The notes: a model not told the origin generated them from the sequence alone. A stretch of DNA of 64,000 nucleotides from Lachnotalea sp. AF33-28 (GCF_003477885.1 NZ_QUEE01000012.1:81152-145151); one strand, 5' to 3'; shown: positions 35,971 through 45,100, numbered from the stretch's first letter. Made by a program: numbers and translations.

Positions 35971-36933
35971 ATGTCATTTGAGAGCATGTCAGTGGAAAAT
36001 ATGAAAAAATATATGGGTACCAACCCGAGACCGACAGATTTTGACCGATACTGGGAGGAATCCCTGGAGGAGATTGCAGCGTGGGATCCCAGCCCCCGGC
36101 TGGTGCCGGCGGCTTTTCGGGCGGCCGGGGCCGAATGTTTTGACCTCTATTACAGCGGAGCGGATGGCGCGCAGATACATGCCAAGTATCTGCGGCCTGC
36201 CGGACGAAAAGGTAAGATTCCGGTGATCTATATGTTTCACGGATATTCGGGGAATTCTGGGGATTGGTGGGATAAGCTGGCCTGGATCTCCCAGGGATTT
36301 GCAGTGGCGGTCATGGACTGCCGGGGACAGGCCGGCCTATCGGAGGACAGAGGAAATGTAAACTGCACCACATATCACGGACATATTATCCGCGGGCTGC
36401 TTGAAGGGTCGAAAGCGCTGCTGTTTCGGCAGATTTTCATGGATACCGCTCTGTTAGTGAAGGCTGTAAAGAACTTCCCGGAGACAGACAGCGCCAGAAT
36501 GGCGGTCCACGGCGGTTCCCAGGGGGGCGGACTGTCCCTGGTATGTGCGGCGCTGGTGCCGGAAATCCGGTGTGCGGCCGTGTTGTATCCGTTCCTGTGT
36601 GATTACCGGAGAGTCTGGGAGCTGAACTGCCGGGGAAGCGCTTATGAAGGGCTTGAATACTTCTTCCGTGCGTACGACCCCAGGCATGAACAGGAAGAGG
36701 AATATTTTACCCGGCTGGGTTACATCGACGTGCAATATCTCGTACCGAGAATACGGGCAAAGGTGCTCTGGGGCATGGGACTTAAGGATGAGGCATGCCC
36801 GGCATCCACGCAGTTTGCCGCATATAACCGTTTGAAGACAGAAAAACAGCTCATGCTGTATCCCGATTTCGGCCATGAGGGGCTTCCTGGATTTATTGAC
36901 GAGTGTGTGATGTTTCTTTCATCGAATCTGTGA
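35971..36933 (+). CDS. CE7 acetyl xylan esterase / cephalosporin C deacetylase
   Basis: A 320-residue cytoplasmic alpha/beta-hydrolase that removes acetyl groups from oligosaccharides. The nucleophile elbow HGGSQGG gives S183; the likely acid is D in GLKDEACP (about 272) and the histidine is in DFGHEG (about 303). The N-terminal RPTDFDRYWEESLEEI and the RGQ motif in DCRGQAG are CE7 landmarks. Length is as expected. The ATG at 35971 follows AAGGAGAAG. Its 3' end overlaps the convergent GH2-like gene by 15 bases. Confidence 0.92.
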   Translation: MSFESMSVENMKKYMGTNPRPTDFDRYWEESLEEIAAWDPSPRLVPAAFRAAGAECFDLYYSGADGAQIHAKYLRPAGRKGKIPVIYMFHGYSGNSGDWWDKLAWISQGFAVAVMDCRGQAGLSEDRGNVNCTTYHGHIIRGLLEGSKALLFRQIFMDTALLVKAVKNFPETDSARMAVHGGSQGGGLSLVCAALVPEIRCAAVLYPFLCDYRRVWELNCRGSAYEGLEYFFRAYDPRHEQEEEYFTRLGYIDVQYLVPRIRAKVLWGMGLKDEACPASTQFAAYNRLKTEKQLMLYPDFGHEGLPGFIDECVMFLSSNL

Positions 36934-39759
36934 GTACAGATCCGATGAGCCATGCACCTGTCCTCCCATATCCTCATATACGATTTTAGCAAGCTCCGGC
37001 GTGGTATTGTAGCCGCTGTCCATGATAGAGCACAGCCAGCGATCCGTCACCGCGGTCTTAGGCCTGAATTCATCAGAGGACAGATAGCGGATCATGGAAT
37101 TGTACAGGCTGACCGTGCCGGGTTCGTTATTGTGCATATTCAGAGCGCACACGAGAAGCCCTCCCTTTCCCACCGCCAGTTCAAAAATGCCGGCCTGTCT
37201 GCGGATCAGCTTATAGCTGCTGACCACCTCCAGGATCGGGTCAAACGGTATATCCAGATTGTTAAATACAACCGCCTCACCGCCCTCCAGCATGCTGTAG
37301 AACTGCCAGTCGCAGAAGCCTTCCTGCGGGAACTGCCTGGTCAGAGGGTGGTCATAAATGACGGTGGCACAGTTGCCGTCCACGCGTCCGCCGGTCATGA
37401 GCTGGAAGGTGGTCAAAAGGGCGGGAAAAGGTCCGCTTCCAAGGAGCAGGATGCGCCCGCCTTCGGACATGTATGAAAGCGATTCCCGATCCAGCCGGTC
37501 CGTCACACGGATGCCGGAAAATTCCTCTTTTTTTGTCCCGTTTGGATACACCCAGTAATCCCAATGATTCGTGAGTTCAGTATATTCACCGGATAAACGC
37601 ACGCGCAGCTTCAGATGAGCACCTCTTCCTCCGACGGCAGGGGCCACGGCATGTACGGTGCCCAAAGGAGTTACGCTGCCGTTTGGGACATCCCGCACCT
37701 CCCACCCCCCTCTGGCGCAGATCCGACGGTTTTCATCCTCCAGATACCAGGATAAAAGACCGCGTTTTATAGGATTTGGACCGTAGAGTGAAACGAAGAT
37801 GTCCGCCGAAAAGGCTTCTCCTGTCTGCAGATTCCTGTGAGGGGTGCAGTTTGTAAGAAGCACGCTTTCCCCGTTATATGAAATGACATCTTCAGGGGCA
37901 AATCCCGGCTTGGGTTCATAAAATTCGTTGAACATGCCTACCGCATATCCTGTTCGGTGCCAGTGGCAGTCGATGCCGCCCAGATAGTCATAGCCGGATA
38001 CAGAGCTTAGAAGGCGCGCCTTTTCCAGACTGAATTTGGCAGTCAGGCTCATCCATCGGCAGGAGTTGAGGTAGTAGAGCGGAGAGTTCTTCACCACGCC
38101 CATCTTTGTCATATAGGCCCGTGCCGCCGCATACAGGGAAGTACCGATCCTTGTGCCTTCATAGCGGTGCTCCAGATCCAGATTCAGCCAGCTGTCGTTG
38201 ATGCCGGCCTCATGGATCATGCAGGGGTGATGATAGATGGAAAACCGCCCGTTCAGTTTGTCCATGTCATGGAACATGGAGTGATAGCTGAAGAGCCCGA
38301 TCCAGGGTGACAGCGCATCGCTGAAAGCCTCTACCCTGGCCAGCCTCACCGCGTTGTGGGGCACCGGATTCTTTGTATAACCGGATTCCTTTTCATCCAT
38401 CCGCAGTTCGATATTAAACAGTGCGCTCATTGGATTGTACAGGCAGTCAGGCGCCAGCCGATGGCAGTGCTCCGACATCCTTTTAAGCTTTTCCTCCATG
38501 GTATCGTCGATCTGGACCTCGTTGCCGCAGCAGTAAAGGATGACGCAGGGATGCCTGCGGCAGGTTATAAGGATATCCAGAAATTCGGACTCCGTAAATC
38601 CGTTGGGCGCTTCCACCTGCATCAGCATGCCCAGCCGGTCCGCCTCTATAAGGCATTCTTCGGGAGGAACCCAGGTGTGGAACCGGATCCAGTTGTACCC
38701 CATGCTCTTTAACGAAAGGATGGCTTTGCGGTAATAGGAGCGTTGAGTGGGCACCGTACAGGTTTCCGGAAAATACGCATGTTCCGTGATCCCCCTTAGA
38801 AAGATAGGGACATTGTTCAGATACAGTGCCTTTTCCCTGCTCTCGGCGTAGCGAAGACCGAAGGCCTGTTCCTTGTGGTCAAGGATTGTGCTGCCGTCCC
38901 GGAGGGTGAACTCCAGCCGGTAGAGGCGCGGGCTGACATCGGACCAGGGTTTTAAACCAAAAGTTTCGGTGGTCCACGTAAAATCACCGTCCGAAGAGGC
39001 CGCGGTGCCGCAGGCGATAACAGGCAGTTCTGATGAAACCGCCCCTTCTTCCCCGTCTGTGACGGCCCAGTCCAGTGAAAGCGTCTGAATGGAATATCCG
39101 CTGCGCCGGACGCCGATCTCCCAATACAGGCTGTGAAGGCTTTGATCGGTCCGGACATAGCAGTTTCCCAGGCCGGCCTTGCCTGCCGTTCTGATGCATA
39201 CTGAACGCGTGATGCCTCCGCCTTTGCCCTTAAATCCACGGATGCTGCAGCCGAGAACATCCTTTCGCCCATTGGATACGGCAATGATGAGTTCGTTTGC
39301 CTCCCCCGGCTTAAGGCCCCTGTTAAGCTCCAGCTCAAATGGCGTCAGATGGCCCAGATGATGGCCGATGTATTCCCCGTTTAACCATACCCAGGCTTCC
39401 AGCGCTACGCCGCCAATCTGCAGAGTGACACAGGAATCTGCCCAGGCAGCTTCTGCTGTGAAGGTTCTGTGGTACCATCCTGTGCCGATCATAGTAGGCA
39501 GGGAAGCGTCCGGCGGATTCAGGCCGATGGGAAATGCGGGCGGGCGGTAATCGGGATTGATCAGGCAGTCTCTGGACCAGAATTTCGTGAAGTTCATCCT
39601 GTCCTGACAGTCGTCCCAGTATGCGGGGACCGGGATTCGGGTTTCATATTCTTCTTCGCCCGGAAAAACCGCATGCTCCGGGTCGGGCGCCAGTCTTGTG
39701 TAGGCGAAATCCCATTCTCCGTCCAGCGGGAGAATGGCGGCTGTGTTTCTTTTATCCAT
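36919..39759 (-). CDS. GH2-like glycoside hydrolase
   Basis: A 946-residue enzyme with GH2 order: sugar-binding domain (about 10-190, GTGWYHRTFTAE and WLNGEYIGHHLGHLTPFE), immunoglobulin-like domain, TIM barrel (about 310-610) and C-terminal domains. Candidate acid/base is E in ILYCCGNEVQI and candidate nucleophile is E in MIHEAGINDSW. The latter is less typical of LacZ and suggests a beta-glucuronidase/mannosidase-like or unassigned subgroup. There is no signal peptide. GGAG lies eight bases before the ATG. The stop overlaps the convergent CE7 gene. The AraC gene at 39857 lies 97 bases upstream on the same strand. Confidence 0.85.
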   Translation of the reverse strand: MDKRNTAAILPLDGEWDFAYTRLAPDPEHAVFPGEEEYETRIPVPAYWDDCQDRMNFTKFWSRDCLINPDYRPPAFPIGLNPPDASLPTMIGTGWYHRTFTAEAAWADSCVTLQIGGVALEAWVWLNGEYIGHHLGHLTPFELELNRGLKPGEANELIIAVSNGRKDVLGCSIRGFKGKGGGITRSVCIRTAGKAGLGNCYVRTDQSLHSLYWEIGVRRSGYSIQTLSLDWAVTDGEEGAVSSELPVIACGTAASSDGDFTWTTETFGLKPWSDVSPRLYRLEFTLRDGSTILDHKEQAFGLRYAESREKALYLNNVPIFLRGITEHAYFPETCTVPTQRSYYRKAILSLKSMGYNWIRFHTWVPPEECLIEADRLGMLMQVEAPNGFTESEFLDILITCRRHPCVILYCCGNEVQIDDTMEEKLKRMSEHCHRLAPDCLYNPMSALFNIELRMDEKESGYTKNPVPHNAVRLARVEAFSDALSPWIGLFSYHSMFHDMDKLNGRFSIYHHPCMIHEAGINDSWLNLDLEHRYEGTRIGTSLYAAARAYMTKMGVVKNSPLYYLNSCRWMSLTAKFSLEKARLLSSVSGYDYLGGIDCHWHRTGYAVGMFNEFYEPKPGFAPEDVISYNGESVLLTNCTPHRNLQTGEAFSADIFVSLYGPNPIKRGLLSWYLEDENRRICARGGWEVRDVPNGSVTPLGTVHAVAPAVGGRGAHLKLRVRLSGEYTELTNHWDYWVYPNGTKKEEFSGIRVTDRLDRESLSYMSEGGRILLLGSGPFPALLTTFQLMTGGRVDGNCATVIYDHPLTRQFPQEGFCDWQFYSMLEGGEAVVFNNLDIPFDPILEVVSSYKLIRRQAGIFELAVGKGGLLVCALNMHNNEPGTVSLYNSMIRYLSSDEFRPKTAVTDRWLCSIMDSGYNTTPELAKIVYEDMGGQVHGSSDLYSQIR

Positions 39760-39856
39760 TGGTTTTCTCCAATCCAGTTCAGTGATATATTTATTTTACA
39801 GGAATCGGAGAAAGAGAAAATAACAAATCCTCTTTTTTTCATGTTAATAAGTATGA

Positions 39857-40675
39857 TCAGATAATCTTCGACGGCGCAATGTGATAGACCTTCTTAAAGG
39901 CCCGGGAAAAGCTGTACGGATCTTCATAACCCACCATCTGCGCCACCTCTCCCACGGTAAATTTATATTCATACAGATATTCCAGTGCCTTTTTCATCTT
40001 TAACTGCAGTATGAAATTGGCCGGTGTGACGCCGATGGCATTTTTAAAATATGTGATAAAATATTTATCCGACATGCCGGCCGCTTCGGCCAGCTCACCG
40101 ACGCTGATCGGCCTGTTAAGATTCGCACTGATAAAGCCAAGGACAGGGCGAAGCCTGGCGGCCGGCTGTTTTTTAAAATCACAAGAGCTGTCGGCAGGAA
40201 GATTCTGATACCGGTAGCGGATGAGCTTTATAAGGAGCATGGCAAAGCAGCTTTTCATATAATGCGATGAAAGCGGGATGGCGTTCTTATAGTTTTGATA
40301 TTCCTTCAGAAAGAGCGCAGTCTCCTCATGAACCGCCGCTGCCGGGATGAAACCCGCAAGAGGAAACTCCTGAAATGCCCGGTGATCATGCCCGAGCCCG
40401 ACATCAAAATGAATGAAGAGAAAACGGCAGGTATCCGTTAGGGCGTATGCCTTATATAAGAGCTGCGGGTACAGCAGAAACAGATCGTTTTCCTGTACAG
40501 CATATTCCTTTTCATCCAGTATCAGCTTTATCTTCCCTTCCAGGATCAGCCACAGGTCGTAATCGGATTTTGCATTGACCTCATACCATTCCCTGCTTTT
40601 TGATACCTCGCTGCATCCCTTCATATCTATATCCATGTAGGAAATAACGGAATCCAACAGAGTTAATTCGTCCAT
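39857..40675 (-). CDS. AraC-family transcriptional regulator
   Basis: A 272-residue regulator with an N-terminal cupin-like sensing half (ENDLFLLYPQLLYKAYALT) and a C-terminal double helix-turn-helix (about 170-272; VGELAEAAGMSDKYFITYFK and VGEVAQMVGYEDPYSFSRAFK). The frame stays open to 40756, but AGAGGATGAA just before the ATG at 40675 favours that start. It diverges from the GH125 gene at 40884 and lies upstream of the GH2-like gene on its own strand, so both are candidate targets. Repeats of AGAATCCT in the divergent region are likely binding sites. Confidence 0.92.
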   Translation of the reverse strand: MDELTLLDSVISYMDIDMKGCSEVSKSREWYEVNAKSDYDLWLILEGKIKLILDEKEYAVQENDLFLLYPQLLYKAYALTDTCRFLFIHFDVGLGHDHRAFQEFPLAGFIPAAAVHEETALFLKEYQNYKNAIPLSSHYMKSCFAMLLIKLIRYRYQNLPADSSCDFKKQPAARLRPVLGFISANLNRPISVGELAEAAGMSDKYFITYFKNAIGVTPANFILQLKMKKALEYLYEYKFTVGEVAQMVGYEDPYSFSRAFKKVYHIAPSKII

Positions 40676-40703
40676 TTCATCCTCTTTCTGTTTCTTAAAC
40701 GGT

Positions 40704-40829
40704 AGAATCCTTTGTACGGTTAATAGGATTATAACCCGTTTCATCTTTTGCCGCAACGAATAAGATCCGTACTTTTTTACGAAAGAATCCTACTGCCGGG
40801 CAACAGTCTTGTAATAAGCGGGAGGATTC
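40704..40829. promoter_or_regulatory. AATCCT repeat cluster between AraC and GH125 genes
   Basis: AGAATCCT occurs at 40704-40711 and 40784-40791. The inverted form occurs as AGGATT at 40724-40729 and AGGATTC at 40823-40829. The four copies form two inverted pairs: the first overlaps the region upstream of the AraC gene start, and the second flanks the -35 box of the GH125 promoter. This arrangement fits an AraC-type dimer. Confidence 0.5.
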
Positions 40830-40837
40830 AGTATAAT
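40809..40837 (+). promoter_or_regulatory. Promoter for the GH125 gene
   Basis: TTGTAA at 40809-40814 and TATAAT at 40832-40837 are spaced by 17 bases, 47 bases before the start codon. This is one of the best core promoter matches in the window. Confidence 0.65.
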
Positions 40838-40883
40838 GGCTGTAATTAAATAAAGTAATCCAATATAAAAGGGGTATGCAGCA

Positions 40884-42152
40884 ATGAAAGAGGAAGAGAT
40901 TTTACAGCTTGTTCGGGAGCGGATGAAGGACCGCCCCAAGATCGTATCTATGTTTGAGAACTGTTATCAGGATACGCTGGAAAAGACGATCATCCGCCAG
41001 GAGGACGGACAGGTCTTTATGCTGACAGGGGATATACCGGCCATGTGGCTTAGGGACAGCACGAACCAGCTCCGCCCGTATCTGTTGGCGGCGGAGGATA
41101 ATGAGCGGATCCGGCAGATCATTGAAGGCGTGCTTAAGCGCCAGTGCCGCTGTATCTGTCTGGATCCCTATGCCAATGCGTTTAATGAAAAGGCGGATAA
41201 CAAGGGGCATCAGCAGGATGACACAAAGATGGGGCCAATGATCTGGGAACGCAAATATGAGATCGATTCCCTGTGCTACCCGATACAGCTGGCATATCTG
41301 TACTGGAAAAACAGCGGCCGTACATCGCACTTTGACGGGGATTTTAAATATGCGATGGAGACCGTCCTGGATCTGTGGATAAAGGAACAGGATCATATGA
41401 AAAATTCCGACTACACCTTTCGCAGGGCAAACTGTCCGGAGACGGACACGCTGCCTGGGGATGGGAAGGGCAATCCGGTTGCGGTGACCGGGATGACCTG
41501 GTCGGGATTCCGCCCCAGCGACGACAGCTGTGTCTACGGGTACCTGATCCCGTCCAATATGTTCGCGGTGGTAGTGTTGGGATATATGCTGGAGATCAAC
41601 CGTGCATTCTATTCCGATCCCATACTGGAACAGAAGGCGGACAGGCTGCGCCGGGAGATAGAGGAAGGAATCCGCAGATATGGGCTGACACAGGTGGATG
41701 GATACGGGGAGATTTATGCCTACGAAACCGATGGTTTTGGCAGCTATGTGCTGATGGATGACGCCAATGTGCCAAGCCTGCTGTCCATGCCTTATTATCA
41801 TTATTGTTCCAAAGAGGACAGCGCGTATCTTAGAACCAGAAGATGGGTGCTTAGCAGTCAGAATCCTTATTATTATGAAGGAACAGCTGCCCGCGGCGTG
41901 GGCAGTCCCCATACGCCAAAGGATTACATATGGCATATTGCGCTGGCGATCCAGGGCATGACTGCGGTTGACCCGGATGAGAAGGAACGCATTCTGGACT
42001 ATTTTGAGAGGACCGATGCCGGCTGCGGCGTGGTACATGAAGGATTTCATAAGGATGATCCGTTTAAGTTTACCAGAGAGTGGTTTTCGTGGTCCAACGC
42101 CATGTTTGTAGAATTTGTGCTGTCTGTCTGCGGGCTGGAGATAAAGAGCTGA
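40884..42152 (+). CDS. GH125 exo-alpha-1,6-mannosidase
   Basis: A 422-residue cytoplasmic enzyme with the metal-independent GH125 (alpha/alpha)6 barrel. Landmarks are GDIPAMWLRDSTNQ near residue 55, ANAFNEKADNKGHQQDDT, WERKYEIDSLCYPIQLAY and the late TRRWVLSSQNPYYYEG. Characterised members release mannose from alpha-1,6-linked, often N-glycan-derived, oligosaccharides by inversion. The ATG at 40884 follows AAAAGGGG. It has its own promoter opposite the AraC gene, and a response regulator gene starts 48 bases downstream. Confidence 0.93.
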   Translation: MKEEEILQLVRERMKDRPKIVSMFENCYQDTLEKTIIRQEDGQVFMLTGDIPAMWLRDSTNQLRPYLLAAEDNERIRQIIEGVLKRQCRCICLDPYANAFNEKADNKGHQQDDTKMGPMIWERKYEIDSLCYPIQLAYLYWKNSGRTSHFDGDFKYAMETVLDLWIKEQDHMKNSDYTFRRANCPETDTLPGDGKGNPVAVTGMTWSGFRPSDDSCVYGYLIPSNMFAVVVLGYMLEINRAFYSDPILEQKADRLRREIEEGIRRYGLTQVDGYGEIYAYETDGFGSYVLMDDANVPSLLSMPYYHYCSKEDSAYLRTRRWVLSSQNPYYYEGTAARGVGSPHTPKDYIWHIALAIQGMTAVDPDEKERILDYFERTDAGCGVVHEGFHKDDPFKFTREWFSWSNAMFVEFVLSVCGLEIKS

Positions 42153-42200
42153 CCGGGCGGCGGATCGGATACCGATTATTGATATACTAGGGGGGATATT

Positions 42201-42941
42201 ATGTACGAAATGCTGGTAGTAGATGATGAAGCTGGCCCCAGGGATACTCTGTCGACCTGTTTTCCCTGGAGTGATCTGGGATTTCATGTATGCGGGCAGG
42301 CACAAAACGGGAAGGAGGCCCTGGATTATATAGAAGAGCATGTGGTCCATGTGGTATTTACGGATATCTGCATGCCCGTTCTGGACGGACTGGCCCTGGC
42401 CAGAGAGATCTCGCAGAGAAAAGGACGCCGGCCCATGGTGGTACTCTTAAGCGCATACGGTGAATTTAAATTTGCCCAGGAGGCCATAAAGTATGGGGTT
42501 AAATATTATATTCTAAAGCCTCCCAGCTTTGAGGAACTCCGGGAGCTGTTCAGAAAGCTTAAATCCGATCTGGACCGGATCTACGGGAAAGAAGATGAGC
42601 AGGAACACGGGCATGAGGATAAAATAATAGCGGCTGTATATAAATACTGCGGCGGGCATTACCGGGACGGCTCTCTGACAGAGCTGTCTGCCCAGCTGTT
42701 TCTTAGCAGCTCCTATTTAAGCCAGCTGATCCGGCAGAAGACGGATAAGACATTTACCGATATACTGAATGAAACCCGCATGAAACAGGCGGCTGTGCTG
42801 CTGCAGGATCCGGATGCCAAGATTTATTATATCAGCCAGATGGTCGGTTATCAAAATCCCAATAATTTCACCAGAGCGTTTAAAAATTTCTACGGCGTAT
42901 CCCCTTCGGAATATAAGGAAGGACTTAAGACGGATGAATAA
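42201..42941 (+). CDS. Response regulator with AraC-type output (YesN-like)
   Basis: A 246-residue two-component regulator. The receiver domain (about 1-118) has D8/D9 in VVDDE, phosphoacceptor D55 in FTDICMPVLDG and the conserved lysine in YYILKPPS. The AraC helix-turn-helix pair lies at about 145-246. It is shorter than many YesN proteins because the middle linker is absent. GGGGGG precedes the ATG. The following sensor kinase, normally its partner, survives only as a fragment beginning inside its stop region (42934). The regulator may therefore be unpaired or served by another kinase. Confidence 0.93.
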   Translation: MYEMLVVDDEAGPRDTLSTCFPWSDLGFHVCGQAQNGKEALDYIEEHVVHVVFTDICMPVLDGLALAREISQRKGRRPMVVLLSAYGEFKFAQEAIKYGVKYYILKPPSFEELRELFRKLKSDLDRIYGKEDEQEHGHEDKIIAAVYKYCGGHYRDGSLTELSAQLFLSSSYLSQLIRQKTDKTFTDILNETRMKQAAVLLQDPDAKIYYISQMVGYQNPNNFTRAFKNFYGVSPSEYKEGLKTDE

Positions 42942-43217
42942 GTATTCTCAGGAAATAAAAAGAGGCAGGAAATCCGTACGGAGGGTGTTTTTCCTGCAGA
43001 GCTTCGTAAAAAACTGTATGCTGATACTGATTCCGCTCCTGATTATCGGTCCTTACAGCATCTTTAAATCCATGGCGGATAATTGGATAATGCCAACATG
43101 TTTTTCGCATCCAGCCCCAGCGTCACGCTGCAGCTGGATGCCGCTTTTCATGAGGAGAGCCTTTCGCTGGATACTCTGCGCAATATTGAAAACATATCCC
43201 TGTATCTGTTAAAGTAA
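42934..43217 (+). pseudogene. Remnant of a YesM-type sensor histidine kinase
   Basis: The ATG at 42934 overlaps the end of the response regulator gene, the usual kinase position. The reading starts MNKYSQEIKRGRKSVRRVFF and includes a membrane segment (MLILIPLLIIGPYSIF). After about codon 50 this frame loses sense. In another frame, from about 43090, the sequence reads NANMFFASSPSVTLQLDAAF and continues to SLYLLK, then stops at 43215-43217; this is typical of the outer sensor domain of such kinases. The HAMP, HisKA and ATPase parts (over 1.2 kb) are missing entirely. At least one frameshift and one large deletion are needed to explain this. Confidence 0.75.
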
Positions 43218-43327
43218 ATAAAAAGAACCCGTGCAGGAACAGGTATCCGAGAAATTATCGGTGGGGGTTACTCTTCATCGCGCCGTGGCTGGCCGGATTC
43301 CTCCTGCTGCAGGGGTATCCTCTGATC

Positions 43328-44128
43328 ATGTCGTTATACTATTCCTTCACAGACTTCTCCATTCTCTCGGACGGCAAATGGGTGGGGCTGGAGAACTATA
43401 CAAGATTATTTTTTGAGGATAAGTATTTTTGGAAATCGCTGTTTCTGACTTTTAAGTACGCCCTGATGGCGGTGCCGATGAAACTGATTATGGCGCTGTT
43501 TGTGGCGATGCTGCTCAATATGAAGCTGAAGGGCATTAACTTTTTCCGGACAGTCTATTACCTGCCCTCCATCATGGGCGGGAGCGTGGCGATCTCCATA
43601 CTGTGGAAGTTTCTGTTTATGAAGGAAGGGGTGATCAATAAAACGCTGTCTCTGGTGGGAATTTCAGCTGTCGACTGGCTGGGAGATCCGGACATTGCGC
43701 TTGTGACGATCAGTCTGCTGGTGGTATGGCAGTTCGGCTCCTCCATGGTGCTGTTTTTGGCAGGGCTGAAAAATGTGCCCACAGAGCTGTATGAAGCGGC
43801 ATCCGTGGACGGGGCGTCTAAGGTACGGCAGTTCTTTGGCATCACGCTTCCCATGATCACTCCGATCATCTTCTTCAACCTGATCATGCAGATCGTCCAT
43901 GCACTTCAGGAATTCACCTCGGCGTTTATCATCACAAACGGCGGCCCCAATCACGGCACCTATCTGATCGGGGTGAAGATCTATGAGGATGCGTTTAAGA
44001 CATTAAAGATGGGCTACGCTTCGGCGGCCTCCTGGGTGCTGTTTGTCATCATACTGATGATCACGATGTTTGTGTTCAAATCATCGGATGCCTGGGTATT
44101 CTACAACGATGGGGGGATGGACGGATGA
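43328..44128 (+). CDS. Sugar ABC permease (MalF/UgpA-like), 5' end lost
   Basis: A 266-residue BPD_transp_1 permease as read from the first in-frame ATG. The coupling motif EAASVDGASKVRQFFGITLP is intact and about five membrane segments follow. The same frame continues upstream without a stop to about 43190 and encodes RNYRWGLLFIAPWLAGFLLL, the normal first membrane segment. It has no ATG, GTG or TTG start there. The codon where homologues would begin (before NKKNPCRNRYPRNYRW) reads GTA at 43214-43216. The permease therefore probably lost its start in the same event that removed the kinase. It may be inactive or make a short product. It overlaps the next permease by four bases. Confidence 0.75.
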   Translation: MSLYYSFTDFSILSDGKWVGLENYTRLFFEDKYFWKSLFLTFKYALMAVPMKLIMALFVAMLLNMKLKGINFFRTVYYLPSIMGGSVAISILWKFLFMKEGVINKTLSLVGISAVDWLGDPDIALVTISLLVVWQFGSSMVLFLAGLKNVPTELYEAASVDGASKVRQFFGITLPMITPIIFFNLIMQIVHALQEFTSAFIITNGGPNHGTYLIGVKIYEDAFKTLKMGYASAASWVLFVIILMITMFVFKSSDAWVFYNDGGMDG

Positions 44129-44958
44129 AAAAGAAAAGTACTGGTGCGCTTGCGGTGCTGCTGCTCGTCGGCGTTGTGATGGTCTATCCCCTGTTATGGC
44201 TGTTTCTGGCCACCTTTAAGGACAATGCAGAAATCTTCGGAAAGCTGTCCTTCTGGCCGGAGAAGTTTTCTTTTGACGCGTATGTAAAGGGCTGGAAGGG
44301 CATCGGCCAGTTCACCTATACGGACTTTTATCTGAACACTTTCAAGCTGGTGGTTCCGTCCGTGCTGCTGACCGTGGCCTCCACAGGAATCGTAGCTTAT
44401 GGCTTTGCCAGATTCAAGTTCCCGGGTAAAAAGCCGCTGTTTGCGCTGATGCTGTCCACGCTGATGTTGCCGGATGCTATCGTCATCATACCCCGGTATG
44501 TGGCGTTCAACAAATTCGGCTGGGTGGATACCTATATGCCGTTCTGGATGCCCGCCCTGCTTGCCTGCTATCCGTTTCTGATTTTCATGCTGATTCAGTT
44601 TTTAAGGGGAATTCCCAGGGAACTGGATGAGTCGGCCTGTATAGACGGATGCAATCCTTTTACCATCTACGTGAAGATCCTGTTCCCGTTACTTAAGCCT
44701 GCCATCTTTTCTGTGGTGATTTTTCAAACCATGTGGCGGTGGAATGACTATTTCAACAATCTGATCTATATCAGCAGCGTAAAAAAATATACGCTGTCCC
44801 TGGCGCTTAAGATGTCCATCGATTCTCAGGGGGCCAGCACCCCATGGAATCAGGTGATGGCCATGTCCCTGATTTCGATGGTGCCGCCGATTCTCCTGTA
44901 CTTCTTTGCACAGGAATATTTTGTGGAAGGGGTGACGGCCGGAGGGATTAAGGGCTGA
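44125..44958 (+). CDS. Sugar ABC permease (MalG/UgpE-like)
   Basis: A 277-residue permease with six membrane segments and the coupling motif DESACIDGCNPFTIYVKILFP. The start is ATG at 44125, coupled to the preceding stop by ATGA. It would pair with the 43328 product in a carbohydrate uptake (CUT1) importer. No binding-protein gene or ATPase lies beside it. ATPases of this group (MsmK type) are often shared and distant, but the binding protein normally sits directly upstream and appears to have been deleted. Confidence 0.93.
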   Translation: MKKKSTGALAVLLLVGVVMVYPLLWLFLATFKDNAEIFGKLSFWPEKFSFDAYVKGWKGIGQFTYTDFYLNTFKLVVPSVLLTVASTGIVAYGFARFKFPGKKPLFALMLSTLMLPDAIVIIPRYVAFNKFGWVDTYMPFWMPALLACYPFLIFMLIQFLRGIPRELDESACIDGCNPFTIYVKILFPLLKPAIFSVVIFQTMWRWNDYFNNLIYISSVKKYTLSLALKMSIDSQGASTPWNQVMAMSLISMVPPILLYFFAQEYFVEGVTAGGIKG

Positions 44959-45100
44959 GTGGCCGCCGAACGTGCAAAGGACCGTAATTTACGAAATGAT
45001 CTGTAATTATTACTATATACATGGGCTGGAAGCAGCAATATAATGATTCCGTAGGACGAATTTCTTAGAGCAATACTAGAATCAAAGAGGAGAACGGAAT

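Noticed and set aside
40902..42350. Antisense open frame of over 480 codons across GH125 and the response regulator
   Set aside because: It covers two confidently recognised genes and their promoter gap and shows no domain of its own.
43231..43416. Open frame beginning MQEQVSEKLSV over the permease 5' region
   Set aside because: It is a shadow of the permease frame, which in the correct reading encodes the standard first membrane segment.
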